Of a stretch of 64,000 bases of DNA, positions 45,149 through 57,560 are shown piece after piece. A program made the position numbers and the translations under genes. The notes under the pieces were generated by a model, which saw only the letters and a list, made by a program, of their open reading frames with translations, was not told the DNA's origin and did no database searches. The stretch covers positions 1,283,698,277 to 1,283,762,276 of the forward strand of contig CM062818.1 of assembly GCA_031772625.1 (NCBI GenBank), given 5' to 3'. How positions within the stretch are numbered: position 1 is the stretch's first letter; each line of letters begins with the position of its first letter. The stretch comes from Pinus tabuliformis (lineage: Eukaryota; Streptophyta; Pinopsida; Pinales; Pinaceae).

Positions 45149-46070
45149 CCAAGGACCACTCTTTCTTTGCACATTAATCTACAATTTTTATCACTCAAAG
45201 CAAGATGGGCCTCTTGGAACCTAATCAACACTTTCTCTAAATTTTGGAGGGCTTCCTAAAATGAATCACCAAATACTGAAAAATCGTCCATATAAAGCTC
45301 CATACACTCAAGTTCAACAAAAATTGCCAAGACCACATGTTGGAAAGTAGCAGGGGCATTACATAGTCAAAAGGGAAGAACTCGGTAAGTGAATTTCCCT
45401 CAATAACAGGGGAAAGTGGTCTGGTCCTCTAGTGTGATTTGTATTTGGTCGTAACCACTAAAACTGTCCAAAAAGGAGAAGTACTTTTTACTTGCAAGGG
45501 TATCTAGTACCTGGTCAATGAAGGGAAGTGGGAAGTAGTCATAGAGGGTGGCTTTGTTTAATTCCCAATAATCAATGCAAATTTTCTACCTCCCATCTTT
45601 TTTTGGGATCACTACCAACGGGGAAACCCACTGGTTATCAAATATATTATAGATGAAGCCAACATCCAAGAGTTTTTAAATATCTTCTTTGATAATATCT
45701 TAGAGCGCGGGGTTCATTCTCCTTAGGGGATGTCGAATAGGTCAAACACCATCCTAACTATAAATGTGATGAGTGCAGGTTTCAGGAGGAATGCCACTCA
45801 TGTTCTCATCGATCCATGTGAATGCATCAGAGTGATCTCATAACAATTTCACAAGCTGCTCTTGCTGAGATGGGTCAAGGTATGGATTAATATGTAAATA
45901 TTTTCCTGGACTCACCTCAACAAGTGCAGTGTCCAACTCATGAATGTTTGTGGTAGCTATTAGGTTTTGTAGTGGTGACGAGGATTGTGGACCACAACTC
46001 TCTTGGAAGCTTGGATTAAAGACTTGATAAAGAAGCTCAAAGTTCTGCATAGTGTCCAAATTACCAAGAA
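45149..46070 (-). pseudogene. T5 reverse transcriptase (broken)
   Basis: On the minus strand from about 45720 there is a segment reading NQWVSPLVVIPKKDGR, stop, KICIDYWELNKATL. FPLPFIDQVLDTL, FSFLDSFSGYDQIQI, a CNAPATFQHVV segment and the catalytic ELYMDDFSVFG (YMDD intact, about 45260-45300) follow. The reading ends at the T6 insertion (45149) within a VVLGH motif. In-frame stops include TAG where tryptophan is expected. Upstream, 46059-45838 is a conserved pre-RT linker (LDTALVEVSPGKYLHINPYL). Confidence 0.83.
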
Positions 46071-46720
46071 AGTCACAGTTGTAACTCTCCTTAGTACACT
46101 CAACATACTAATGGATTTGGTCTATCATAGAGAGGGACTCAGTCTCCTCATGAATACTATCATCATCTAACCAGATAGTATCATAGAGATCTTGAATAGA
46201 TCTAACAGGAGGGTACAAGGTGACCTTCTTCTTAGAGTCCCAATGCATAATAAACGTGTCGCCAGAGAAACAACCAATGTAATCATCAACCGTGGTAAGA
46301 AATAGTCATCCCAGAATCAAGGGATGCCTCCTGCTAGGAGTTTTTGGTTGTGGGACAATAAAGTCCACAAGGTATTCCCATGAATCTATTGAGACGATCA
46401 CATCATCTAATACATCCTCTAGTTTAATTTTAGATCGATCATCTAATTCTAACACAGTGGGAGTTGGATGTATTTGAGTTAGCCCAATCTACTCCATAGT
46501 CTACTTGGTCATCACATTGATGGCCACTCCAAGGTCAATCAAAACATTGAGAACTAGGATGCCACTGATTTGTACAGAGACAACCATATTTCTAGGATCA
46601 ATATGTTTATCTACAAAGGTATGTCTTGTCACCAATTCAGATGCCTTCCCGACAAACAACATAGTATGGGGCTCTGCTCTCTTCCTTCCTAGATTTTTGA
46701 TACATATATATTTAATAGTT
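46071..46720 (-). pseudogene. T5 protease region (broken)
   Basis: On the minus strand, a block reading MVVSVQISGILVLNVLID, then LGVAINVMTK, matches the retropepsin active-site region. The triad appears as D-L-G (about 46511-46551). It is followed by ELDDRSKIKLEDVLDDVIVS and VDFIVPQPKTP, typical of the flap and second half. Stops interrupt it. The upstream part has a motif around 46640-46720 leading from gag. Confidence 0.7.
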
Positions 46721-47259
46721 TAGCATGAATGGGGATCTCTTTTAAAGACTAAAGTAGAGGAATATTGATACAAATATTCCTTAGTTCAACAGCCAGGTCA
46801 AACTTAGGGGGATGAATGCATTTCTCCATAACCAACCTCTCCGGATAGGGAGGTTGGTTTAAGGAAGAAGGTGAGGACTCTGCATTTATAGGAATAGGCT
46901 GTGAAGTGGTACCATTGTGTGACTGATCAAGTGTTTCCTCAATTTTATCCTTAATGATCACCACACATTGTTTTTGTTTTTTATTTTATTTTATCACCCT
47001 TCTCGATCTCAACTACAGGTCGTGGACCCCAATTTGCTCTTACAAGTAGGGAAAGAGAGCTATCCAATAGAATGAATCATTTGTACCACTTTATTGTTCG
47101 GGTTGGGTGTGGGTTGTGCCAACAACTGAGGTGGCCTAAATGGTGGTGGAAAAGGTAAATGCGGTGGCATAGGATACGTCTGCTGAGGCAGAGCAGATGG
47201 AAATGAGGGATGCACTAATGGATGGGATGTATATTGTGTAGGATAAGTCTAGGGAGGCA
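46721..47259 (-). pseudogene. T5 gag C-terminal part / gag-pol linker
   Basis: On the minus strand, a proline-rich piece (about 47259-47060: LPQQTYPMPPHLPFPPPFRP) is followed by a linker with YPERLVMEKCIHPPKFDLAV and ELRNICINIPLL (46880-46750). That is the conserved stretch preceding protease in Athila-like polyproteins. It is cut at 47259 by T7; the N-terminal part of gag continues at 50638. Confidence 0.7.
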
Positions 47260-48357
47260 TAGTATGTTAGTGTCAGTCTTTGAAGCCTTCCACCAGTGAT
47301 CAAACACTCTCTTACAAAGTGGTCTTAAGGTGTCAAAGTCAAATTTTGTCATTTCAGTGAGTCTTCAATGTAAAATTTGGTCACTAGGTATTAGGTCCAC
47401 GATTTGTTTTCAATCCTTCCAAAGTCTTCCAAGTATTGGTCCATGTCACCATTTGAATGAGTGTACCATAATTAAAAGAGTTGTCATCATCATTTCAGGT
47501 TCAAATGGGTCATTTTACACCTTGTTCGTGCTTCAATTGTACTTGGGTAAGGCTCATTTCCCTCTCCTAAGGTTTTTGTTTCTGAGCAAGAAAAAATGAT
47601 TGTGGAAAAAGTGAGAGAGGTTTTTGTCCATAATAGGCAAAGGAAATAAAACCTCCTTCACTTTTTACCCAAGTGTCATGGTTTTAGAGAAATGTCAAAA
47701 ATACATTCGCTACAAGAGAGTCGCTGCACCTCTAGAGTGACCTTGGTACAATCAAATTTTCTCCTAGTTGAAATGACCAAATGACTTGCTTGATGATTCA
47801 AATGATAACTAGACACAAACAGATTTCCAATGAGCTATCATGAGCTCAATTTAGAGTTGAAGAAGACCTTCAAAAGTTGATTTCAACAACACTCCGCATT
47901 TTGGTAGCCTCATTCTGCACATTTTGACCAGTCTTGGGAGATTGGACTTTTGACAGGGAAAATGAACTCCAAATTAAGAAATTCAAGACATTATGGAAGT
48001 AGACTCAACAAGATTTCTAATGAGCTATCCCATGCCCAATTTGGACACTAGGAAGGCCTTCAAACATGATCTGCAAAAATGCACTATGCACCAAAATCCG
48101 GCGCTACGCATAGAACTGGTGCTACGCACTTGGGATTTTTCTCCTTTGTTATTTTGAACTGGTGCTACGCACAAGAGCTACGCTATGCACCTGGGAAGTG
48201 CACTACGCACCTGGCATTTGAGCCAAAAATTGCTGCAAAATTCATCAAATCACATCAAAACCCCAAATTTCTCCATTTGCAAGTAAGTAACATCACTTTT
48301 TCTTGCAGACAAGAATTGTTGCATTGGTTTTGAGTTGTGTTCTCCCTCCAAAACATC

Positions 48358-48557
48358 AAACCCTAATTGTCACTAAATTGTCCCATATTGTAAAAAATAC
48401 AGTCCTAACTGTTGTCCCATTACTGTTGTCCCATAAAACTCATCCTCCCATACATAATTCCCTCCCTAAAGCTTTTCCCTACATCCCAAACCCTATACCC
48501 TTACATCCCAAACCCTATACTCATATACCCCAAACCCTACCATACTCCCAAACCCTA
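48358..48557 (+). promoter_or_regulatory. Cluster of five telobox motifs (AAACCCTA)
   Basis: AAACCCTA occurs at 48358, 48488, 48510, 48532 and 48550. The last four are about 20 bp apart in a C-rich stretch. Teloboxes are known plant promoter and chromatin motifs. This cluster sits about 150-350 bp upstream of the ATG at 48709. Confidence 0.6.
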
Positions 48558-48708
48558 CACCATTAATTAACCCTACTTATTCCTCACATCCCTTTCCCAT
48601 TCTTATTCACCCTCACTTACTTTCTTAGCCAAAATCTCTTCATACTCATCTTACCTACATTCACTAATCCATCACTCCTCATTTACCACAAAGACAAACA
48701 ACAATACA

Positions 48709-49126
48709 ATGATGGAGAGGGACAGTGAGTATCAAATGGAGGAAGAGACACTGAGTGATAGTTCCATGGAGAGACATAAGCAGCAAAGCAAAGGCAAATA
48801 GAAGATGCACGGGGATGATATAGATGATGAACAAGAAAGAGAACAAACAGTTGGAGGATAAGCAAAGCCTAATGGAGCTGCAAATGATCAAGGAGAACAA
48901 TCAAAAGGCTAAGAAGGCCAAGGTTAAGTTGACTTCCATTGAACAAGAGATTGAACATGACTGGGAAACTTGGATTGAGAGGGTAAAATTGCATCTTGAA
49001 GGACTGATCAACAAGGCCAATAAGGACAATAGAATGTTCCAGCACATGTCATGTCATAATTTGACTCGAAAACAAAATTTGCAATATGAAAATGAGGAAG
49101 GCATTAAAGAGCAAAAAGGAGCATGA
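48709..49126 (+). pseudogene. Small coiled-coil ORF in T7 (broken)
   Basis: The ATG at 48709 opens MMERDSEYQMEEETLSDSS, continues past a TAG (about 48799) into DDIDDEQEREQ, then shifts frame near 48830. The reading runs on as QLEDKQSLMELQMIKENNQK and LTSIEQEIEHDWETWIERVK to 49126. The protein would be about 140 residues, acidic then strongly charged and helical. No known domain is recognised. The telobox cluster upstream could be its promoter. Confidence 0.45.
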
Positions 49127-50637
49127 TAAGTTGAAAATATTGGCTTAAGCCTCACTAGCCCCTCAAGCAACTAATGAGAGTGCCTTGTGCCAAATCTGGG
49201 CAAGTTTTGGTGAGTTTTTGTCATTTTGAAATTTTGAAATTTTTCAACACAAAAAATTGCATTAGGTGCGTAGCGCCACCGGCGCTATGCACGCTATGCT
49301 TTTGACTGAGAGGATTTTTGGAGAAATGGTTTGCATATTCAGATTTAGAATGATGAGAGCATCAATCCCTAAAAAATTTAGCAATTTTGGAGCAAAAATT
49401 GGTCACCTAAAGGTCAAAAAACCATCAAAAAATGACCTCTTTGCCTCTTTTTGGACACACAGGAAGCAGCCTTGGGAGATTCCACTTTTGAGGGGGAAAA
49501 TGACCTCCAAATGAAAAAATTAAAGATGTTCCAGAAACTAGATAGGAAGACCTTTCAAATGCACTATATTGGGGTCAATTTGGCTAAGGGTAAGGCCTCC
49601 AAAATCAGCTGAGAAGTGGCACTACGCACCTGGCAGGTGGCGCTACGCATAGAACCAGTTTGCTCAAAAATCAAAATTTTGCCTAGTTTTTCTACAAGTT
49701 GACTTTTTCTTTCATATTGGATGAATTTATGATTGTAAATGATTCTATGCTATGTAAATGTAAGTGTAAAATGACCTTAGAGGGTAGATTCATCATTTTG
49801 AAGTGGTTTGGGGGTCAATGAATAAGTTTCCATGGTTTTAGAGGCAAGTTGTTCCACTGCCTATATTCCTGTTCCTAGTTTAGATATGGTTGAAACAGTC
49901 CCTTATCTCTTGGATTTGACCCCTGATGGCTAGCATAGGTGGTTTTCATGTCTATATTATGTATTTTTTTCCCCATTTGTAAAGGTTGGACTCTTGTGGA
50001 TGCTTTGAGCTACATTGTACATCTCTATAGCACTTTGGCAAGGAAATATACCAGGATTTGCAGCTATTTTTTTGGGATTCTTGTGGTAATGTGTTTTTGC
50101 ATTGTTTCTCCTTTTGACATTATTTTTTCTCATGTGTTATGTGTGCCAAAATCTAATTCATTCTTCTAAACTAAATGAAATCAAGATAGATAGGTAGAAT
50201 ACCTTGGTAACAGTGCTCTGACTTGGGAATCCATTTAGTTTTTGATGTTTTCTACTGTTTGAAGAGGACTCATGAGATTTGCATGCCCTCCTCAACTCCT
50301 CACTAGTCTTAGACCTACCATCTCACTCAATTCCAAGTGCCAAAACACCTACCTACTTCACCCCACAAAACACCCTGCAATTCTAACTTGATTTCCCAGA
50401 CCCAAAGCTGCCTGCTCCATTTGATCCAGCAAAAAAAACCATCAAAATCAATCAAAAACCCTAGAGCTACTATACCTAGCCTAAAATTTATATTTTATAC
50501 AGTCATCTCAACTGAGATTGACAAGGAGAGAGCCCTCTCCCTACCTGGTAGGGCTAGCTACCAGGTTAAGCTTGGTTTGTGATTATCCTAGGATTGCCTC
50601 CCTTCAGCCTGAGGTCAATCTAGGCTCTAACATATTA

Positions 50638-52107
50638 TACAGAAAGTGAGAGTGTGATGGTCCCCTCCATACTTGTTTCCAAGGAGGAAGAGATTGTCCA
50701 ATTTGTGGATAATATCCTTGTTTCGAAGGTTGAGAAGAATTAAAATTATGATAAGGATACCATGGTGACTCATGAGAACCATAAAAACACAATGCAAGTT
50801 CAGAATGTGTAGCTATGCCTACAGGAGGCCATGATTCCTATTCTCCCATGGCGTGCAGTGATTCAGGTGTTGAATGCTCCTCTTCAAAATCTACTTTCAA
50901 TCCATGTATGGATGGTAATTCGTCTATAGAATGTTTACCTACACATATCAAACAACTATTAGAAACTTTGACATTTGTAGGATGTTCACGTAAAAGATGC
51001 TTCTTTCTACAATTTGGAAAATAAATGGATAATGAAGCTTGTTCTTCTACTAGTTTCTACTGAAATTCTAAAGAATATGTTTTCTTACTAACAATATTAA
51101 TTATTTCAAACTTTATATTATCCATTTTATTTTCAAGTTCAATAATCGTAACATCACTAGATCCATATTTTCTATTTCAAAAATTTCTTCTGATTCCCTT
51201 ACCAGATCTGGACTGCTTACGTGAAAACTTCTTGCACAAGTCACAAATTTGGTCAAAGTGAGATGAACAATATCTCCTTGTCCTAATAAATTCAAATTAT
51301 TTTTGGAATTATCCAAAAGGGCTTGTAAAAATAAGGTCTTGATAGTACTAATATCAAATTTGTGTTTGGACCTTTGAAGGATATACAATTTTTTTTCGAG
51401 ATAATCTGCCAAACTCTCATTATCATTCAGTGTGATTGTAAATATCTCATCTTGAATCTCATGACTTTTTCAATATTCTTGATATTTACTCAGAAAATTC
51501 CTCCTCATTTGATCCCAAGTAGTTATATTGTTTCCCCCCAGGCCTATAAATCAACGTAGAGTTGAGTCTTTATGGGTACCGAGGAAATGTTTCAATTTTG
51601 GGCATCCAATGAATAGTCATAACTCCTACATAATATGTCAAATTCAAAAAGAAAAGCGTCGGGGTCCTCATGTACCTTACCATGAAAATGAGGAAGAAAT
51701 GGTGGGATATTCTTCATTTGCACCATTGTATCAGGGTCCACAATTGGAAATCCAAAGGTGGATTGTTCTTCCTGTGGCTGGTTTTCACCAATTCCTTCAC
51801 CATTGACATCCTCATGATCTTCCATCCTCTTTCCTCCAAGAAAACTATCCCCTGTAAAATGTGAAGGTTGAATGTGTTTTAAATATGATCCCTCAGTTGC
51901 AAAAGTCACCTTCCTCCTTGCCACTGGTTGTGATACCCCTGAACTACTGTCACCAGAGTCTAGGTGTAAAGTACCAGCTTCATTGGTCTGCGTATGCCTG
52001 GAGTTTTTACCTACAACAGAAGGCCCACTGTGAGAAGAAAATATTTCCAAATTATCAATATTTCCTCTACCCTTCTTGGGCTTTGGACCTCTACCCCTTC
52101 TAGTCAT
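50638..52107 (-). pseudogene. T5 gag, N-terminal and core part (broken)
   Basis: The minus-strand ATG at 52107 starts MTRRGRGPKPKKGRG, 171 codons open to 51592. The gag core begins PPFLPHFHGKVHEDPDAFLF and LCRSYDYSLD. After stops it is traceable through LADYLEKKLYILQRSKHKFD (51412-51113) and LDNSKNNLNLLGQGD. The end (50792-50638) is proline/histidine-rich (HESPWYPYHNFNSSQPSK) and is cut by T7. It is the structural gene of T5. Confidence 0.8.
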
Positions 52108-52363
52108 TCATTTAGAAAAAAAGGGAACAAAAATCAGAAAATTTCAAACCTGTAAAAAAAAACACTCGCTAGAAAAAAAATCAAGCCTTAATTTCAATGC
52201 TACAACTATCTCAAAAAATGTACCTACAAAAATCCAAAAGGATTTACCCTTCCTTAAACACTCGACAACTGAAGCGCATACCTGCTAACATAAAGAATGC
52301 AAAACCCACCTCTATTACTTAAAAGAATTTCAACTAGAATTTACCAGAATATTCTTAAACACC

Positions 52364-52382
52364 TCCCCAACAACGACGACAA
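52364..52382 (-). other. T5 primer-binding site (decayed)
   Basis: The minus strand reads TTGTCGTCGTTGTTGGGGA, which matches the common TGGCGCCGTTGCCGGGGA site after mostly C-to-T changes. It is 10-11 bases from a TGTTGATATTG at 52393, the likely edge of the 5' LTR. Confidence 0.6.
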
Positions 52383-52392
52383 ATTTTTTGCG

Positions 52393-55300
52393 TGTTGATA
52401 TTGTATGAACAATTAAATCAAAACTTACTTTTCAAACCAGGGGCCGTACACTTCAAGGAGTATCATAGGTAATTCCCAAAAGAGTTCTAAAAACCCCTAA
52501 AAACCACTCTTCACTCCAATCTATGCTCTAAAAATCAATGCATAAGTCCCCAAATCAATTTCTACATTAAAATTAATACTCCTGATAGAAAACCATAACA
52601 ATATATGTCATGTTAGTAATAAAACCCTAAACTACCAATCAACCTTTTGAGGCTGGAAAATAACTCCCAAAAAGACTGCTTTCTAGATAAAACAAATCAA
52701 AGGATTTTAATCATCAAACAAGACTTTCAAATTCAAGCCAAACTTTTGTCAAGGTTCCTATACTTTAACTTCTGTGCAAACCATACAAATTACCTCACTC
52801 TGAATATAAAGGGTATCACTGAAATCTACCTTTGGATCAAGAATTATATCCATCGGAAAATCATTGTTGTGTGCAAATCAAATTCGTCAGTTAAACATGT
52901 AATAGATACATTAGCCAAATCAATTTCACTCGAAATGTTGTTTTCCTATACTGGAAATATCACTGTAATAACACTCTCTTCAACCCAATCATCCAAAATA
53001 ACAATCTAATTCATGCATAAAACATAAACAATGAACTTCTAATAAAGTATAACAAATTACAATTGTTGAGCCTATTTGGTCAATACTTGTTCCTGCACTA
53101 CGAGTGAAGAATTTCAAGGGAGTCCAATGTATCAATATTTGTATGCATAAATCTTCACAAGGACTGAAGGTAAAAGATTAAAGATTCAAATGATCAAAAC
53201 ATGCATGCCCTGTACTATAACAATTGATGTTCCTATTTTCTGAGTGAAAGCCTTATCTCACTTAACTTCAGATGACTAGGGTCAAGAGTACTTATTACAA
53301 ACCTCAAATATGGAAAAAGATCAATTTTCTTCTTATTCCAATCAAGTTTACTGTTCAATTCCAACACTTTGATGGAATTTCCTCAAATATTATAAACCCT
53401 TGTCTCGTTTTAGTGACAATGTCCCTTTATTTCCTAAACTGCAACACTAATTCAAAGAACAAAGTCTTATGTCATTACAAATTTATCTTTGTGTCTTTTA
53501 ATCATGGGGAATCATGCTTTTTGTGCCTTGTTCAAATATTATCCCTCATAGACCAAATTTTTTGTCACAATAGCCTTAGGCCTTTGCAAATCCTAGAGTC
53601 ATTAAAGTTTGATTAATGTCCACAACCTTCGGGTAATTTTAGATCAGATGCCACATTAGTCTCGTGCACTAGGGTTACCATCTGTTTAAGAATTTGAAAG
53701 GATTTTTGAAACTTATTTAAACCCTAGACTATTATTTGAAAAAAAGGATTGAGGGATTCTTCATAAAAAAATAAATGAACAGAAAGCCAACTTCATCCTT
53801 AAACCCTTGTCTCAACTCACCCATGAAAATCACTCAGATATTTAGTGCAAGACCACAAAGTGACTTGTTATTGTCAAAGCAACGATTCTCTTTTATATTC
53901 AAAACAATGTGTTGGTACAATTAAATAGTTCTTTAATCATAAAGAAAATGCAACATTCAAAAGAGAATCATTCCTTTAACTTCAAAAATTCATAGATTTA
54001 AAAATTTCCAACCACATGAAAAAACCAATATGCTTAACGAAAACAAGATTAAAGAAGCATTCACTATTTTGTCAAAAACCTCTTATTAACACACTATTAC
54101 CATTTAGCACACCAAACAAAAGGCATATCTGCACCACATTTGAAACTATACCACTAAAGGGATGATGAGTTGGTTTGGGAGGCCCTACCTATCCAGCTCT
54201 CACCCTTGTGTAAAGATTAAATTTACAAAGCTGAGATAATCATCAAATAAAAAATAAATATGAATACGAACCTAGCCTTAGAAATCCTTTTTATTAATTC
54301 TGAACAATCCATTTACATCAAGAGATAAAACCAGATTCAGCTAAGGAACGACACCTTCATAATAGCAACATCTACTTATCAGAGATACACTAACTTGATT
54401 TGAAACCAGGACTTAGCTTATATACATATTCAATAAAAAGAATAGATTCTAATGAGCCAATCTATCATAGAAAAATTATCAAACAAATGAAAATTGTTTG
54501 CCATCAATAGGAACTTGATAACAAAAATATCAGATCTAGTGATAGAGTCTTTGTTCTGGTAAGTAGTCCCTCCTTCTTCGGCTTGTCACTAACAGTAAGA
54601 GAGAAGCATGCCTTGACCAAAATCAATTCAAGATGGTTTTAGCTAAAACTTGTAGTGCGAACTACCACTTGCTTTTGTGGAAATCTCGTGTTGGATTCAT
54701 CCATTCACTCTTTGATTTCTAGTGTAGGAATTTCCAAAAAAGTACATTTCTTGATCTTGGTGCAAGAACTCAACAAATTGCAGGAACTGCATAAAATTGG
54801 TTTAATTAATTTTTATGATCATAATAATTTGGAAAATACATACAAATAAGTTAATTTGACTCAGAATAACAATTACCTATCAACTTATCCATATGATTGC
54901 AATTTAATACGAATTACCATGACTATATAAGATAGATAAGAGGAATGCTAGGAAAAAGGGAAAAATTTGGCAAAACATGGGAGTTAAGGAAGGGTCAAAT
55001 AAGACAATTTATTCTCCTGACACTCATACACCATCAGAACGTTGGCTACTTGTTCTTCCATGGAGATGTAACTATAGTTGTTGGGCTTCACATCTTATCA
55101 GGGCTTTGGCCTTTTTAGGTGCCAAACATTTTATGAAGATAAGGTCTTTCACACTCTATCTTCATGACAAGGCATTTTAGCTCCTCGTAGTACCATGACA
55201 TATCAGACTTTGATATTTCTATATCTTGTCAATTAGCAAACAACTTTATCATCAATAGGTTAATATGTCTTCTTCAAGGAGCCAAATTTCCTCAAAGCTG

Positions 55301-55940
55301 CTAGCACATGTCTTCTACATAGTTTTTCCTCATACTCTTTAAAGAGTTATATCAACTTTCTAATATAAAATCTATTCTCATGCTAGTAGAAGCCATAAAA
55401 AGTGTTATCCATGTGTTCCATGATCAAACCACATAGTTGTGGGTACATCATAAAGAAAAATTTCCTTCTAGCTTCTTCACATGATTTTTGCAATATGTTA
55501 TACAAGGCCAAATAATATCCCAAGCAGATCACCAATATCAATTTTTCCAAATTATAACATCCTCTTAGTGAGACTATCATGTCAAATTCTACTATTTTCT
55601 CCCTTTGAAGTCAACATTTTTTTGCATGTTCTATCTTCATATTGCAACAAGGTTCTACTTCATCTTTCAATTATCAATGTGTTCCTGGAATGAACTCATT
55701 AGCTGGAAACTTTAATATCATTGGGGTCCTTTCAACTCCCTCTTTCCATCATGCTCATCATTATCAAGAAGTCATCATAAAGCATGAGTCTTTCTTTTCA
55801 TCATTCTCATCTTGCTTTTCATAATTTTGACAACCTTCATTATGTGCATGCAATTCTCATTAACAAGTACAACCAAGCAAGATATACATAGACAAAAGCA
55901 TGAAGTCAATTCCCTCAATCTAGGGTTTCCATTATTTATC
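52393..55940. other. AT-rich interval, probably T5 5' LTR and unknown sequence
   Basis: TGTTGATATTGTATG at 52393 is a plausible LTR edge, but no partner copy and no right end were found. Short frames (for example 52647-53009, 53272-53616 and 54977-55180, plus) show no recognisable protein. A stretch at about 54240-54420 has the look of other LTRs here (tttttattaattctgaac). The right part (55000-55940) may include the truncated 3' end of T8. Confidence 0.35.
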
Positions 55941-56493
55941 AAAAGTGTATTTCCAGGGTTTTAGTCATAAACCATAGACATTCCTTGATCCATCCCTTAT
56001 CAATGTTTTTACTTTTACCAAGAACACCCATTCCTAGGGTATTCTTTTGCATAAAAACCTAGTTAAAATATTTTCTTCAATGAATTTCGTAACAACTGTA
56101 TCTGTGGAAGTTTGAGTTGGAATTGCATCCACCCATTCAGAAAAATAATCCCTGGTTGTCAAGATCCACTTATGTTAGGAACTTGATGTTGGATGACTTT
56201 CTCCTATAAAGTCCAATCCCCAATGAATGAATTATTCTTCATAAAAGACTATAACCTAGGGTAAAGGAGGCAAGTTTTGTTTCTTAGCAAACATCTGACA
56301 CGTTTTACAGACTTTAACTGCTACATGGAAATTTAAAAATAATATAGGCCAATAGAAACCAACCTTTAGGATCTTATTGGTTGTTGTCTTCTGACTATAA
56401 TTTCCTTCACAAGCACGAGCATGGAATTCATCAATAATGTTCTGGACTTCCTCCTCTGTCAAACACAACAATAATACTCCAATAGGGTCTTTC
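55941..56493 (-). pseudogene. T8 integrase (broken)
   Basis: The piece 56471-56256 has LTEEEVQNIIDEFHARACEG and KVGFYWPILFLNFH, and VCKTCQMFAKKQ carries the two cysteines. The second histidine of H-H-C-C appears as asparagine (EGN). Further left, with stops, come a WGLDFIGESHPTSS-like segment and RDYFSEWVDAIPTQ, the integrase core. The third catalytic residue was not found, so the core is truncated near 55950. The upstream residues (YWKDPVGVLLL) lie at 62487 and beyond, on the other side of T9. Confidence 0.75.
56448..56493. repeat. 46-bp target duplication of T9, left copy
   Basis: The 46 bases directly left of the T9 5' LTR match the 46 bases directly right of its 3' LTR (62441-62486) without gaps, at 41 of 46 positions. 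Both copies end in agggtctttc. The left copy encodes part of the T8 integrase. Confidence 0.88.
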
Positions 56494-56829
56494 TGTTAGG
56501 TCCCTGTAATATTAGTGAATTCCCTTATTATTATTGTCATTGTAGTCCATTATTGTTATTTTTGTGCCCGTGTTGTCCCCATATTGTTATTATTGTGCCC
56601 CATAGAAGGCCACTATTGTTATTGTTATGCCCTTACATTATCATTGTTATGTCAACTTTGATTATATTGTGACCCCTTAGACTCCTATATATATAAAGGA
56701 GGTCTTGTCATTTGTATCATCCAAAAATTGTTCATTTGTGTAATGTAAAGGAGGTTCCTCCCTCGAAGAGGCTGATTTTGAATTCGTTTATCTATCTTTT
56801 CTTCTATTTTGTGAGCTGGTTGCATAACA
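56494..56829 (+). repeat. T9 5' LTR (336 bp)
   Basis: It starts TGTTAGGTCCCTG and ends TTGCATAACA. A strong TATA box TATATATATAAA lies at 56686-56697. It contains many 'attgttatt' steps. It pairs with 62105-62440. Confidence 0.95.
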
Positions 56830-56831
56830 TT

Positions 56832-56841
56832 TGGTATCAAA
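56832..56841 (+). other. T9 primer-binding site (tRNA-iMet type, short)
   Basis: TGGTATCAAA, two bases after the LTR, matches the first eight bases of the usual TGGTATCAGAGC site. Confidence 0.75.
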
Positions 56842-57560
56842 AGTTTGGATTCTAGGGTTTCGCTGCTTCAAACAGGTCATAGTGGAAGTTTAGCTATAAA
56901 TTATTTTCTACGAAGTTTCAGAAGCTTAAATTAAAACCCATTTGAGCTAAAATATTGATGAACCTTGGGTACGAATTTCAAATCTTTTTTCACTATATTG
57001 GCGGAGATATGATCCAAGGAAGTTAGGGGTTTTTTAGGCTGCCGAATTATATCTCAAATAGGTGACCTGGGGAAACTCATCATAGCTTTCTCTCTGAGCA
57101 TCCAATTGAAATTTGTAAACATTTATAGAAAGAAGATGGAATGTAGTTTTCTGTATATCATTTCCAAGTCCAAAGGTAAAAACAGTGACATGTGGCACTT
57201 CGTACAAGTTCACTCTACTGAACTAGTCTATAATCAGGTCATCGTGGGAGATTTGGAATAACTCTTTCTTGAAGAATCCAATATTGATAAAACTTGTAGG
57301 GTTGGATAGAGGACTCAAACAGATACCTCGGGATGAAATTACAGACCTTGGAGATCGAAAATTACAGAGATACAACAGATTCAATATCGAGCTCCTACAA
57401 AGCGAAAAAATGTGTGTAGTCTTTTTAAAATTTTGGATAAGTTTGGTTTGAAAAATTAGTTTGAAGGAATTTAAAGGGAATAGTGAAGCATAATTATCAT
57501 TAATTGATGTCTCGAAGAAAGAAAATGGAAACATATAGTAAGTAACCTGAAACCTCTAGC

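Larger units (their letters stand above)
47770..49660. repeat. Internal direct repeats of T7 with 'cgctacgcac' phrases
   Basis: The segment about 47930-48140 (cttgggagattggactttt...aatgagctat...gcgctacgcatagaac) recurs at about 49468-49655 (cttgggagattccactttt...gcgctacgcatagaacc). A weaker copy lies at about 47800-47930. The phrase (g)c(g/a)ctacgcac occurs at least six times, and inverted at 49265 (ggtgcgtagcgcc). Confidence 0.65.
47265..50632. mobile_element. T7: 3.37-kb TG...CA unit in T5 gag, type unclear
   Basis: It begins TGTTAGTGTCAG and ends GGCTCTAACA, so the outer six bases are inverted (TGTTAG/CTAACA). It is flanked by TAGTA (47260-47264) and TATTA (50633-50637), a 5-bp duplication with one change. 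The gag reading of T5 is continuous when it is removed. I found no LTR pair, PBS or pol inside, so a long solo LTR is the simplest reading. It contains direct repeats with the phrase 'gcgctacgcac', a telobox cluster and a small broken ORF. Confidence 0.6.
34600..52392 (-). mobile_element. T5: decayed Athila-like Ty3/gypsy element, split by T6 and T7
   Basis: Read on the minus strand from right to left: PBS (52364-52382), gag from the ATG at 52107, protease, RT, RNase H and integrase ending near 34600. T7 interrupts gag (47265-50632) and T6 interrupts RT (36311-45143). The 5' LTR probably starts at 52393; the 3' LTR was not found. Many stops make it inactive. The layout and the PBS resemble Athila/Tat-type elements (from memory). 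Confidence 0.75.

Noticed and set aside
48480-48560. Interstitial telomeric repeat
   Set aside because: The motif is AAACCCTA in varied 20-bp contexts, not a perfect (CCCTAAA)n array.
47265-50632. T7 as a Helitron
   Set aside because: Ends are TG...CA with a near 5-bp duplication; no TC start, CTRR end with hairpin, or Rep/helicase sequence was seen.
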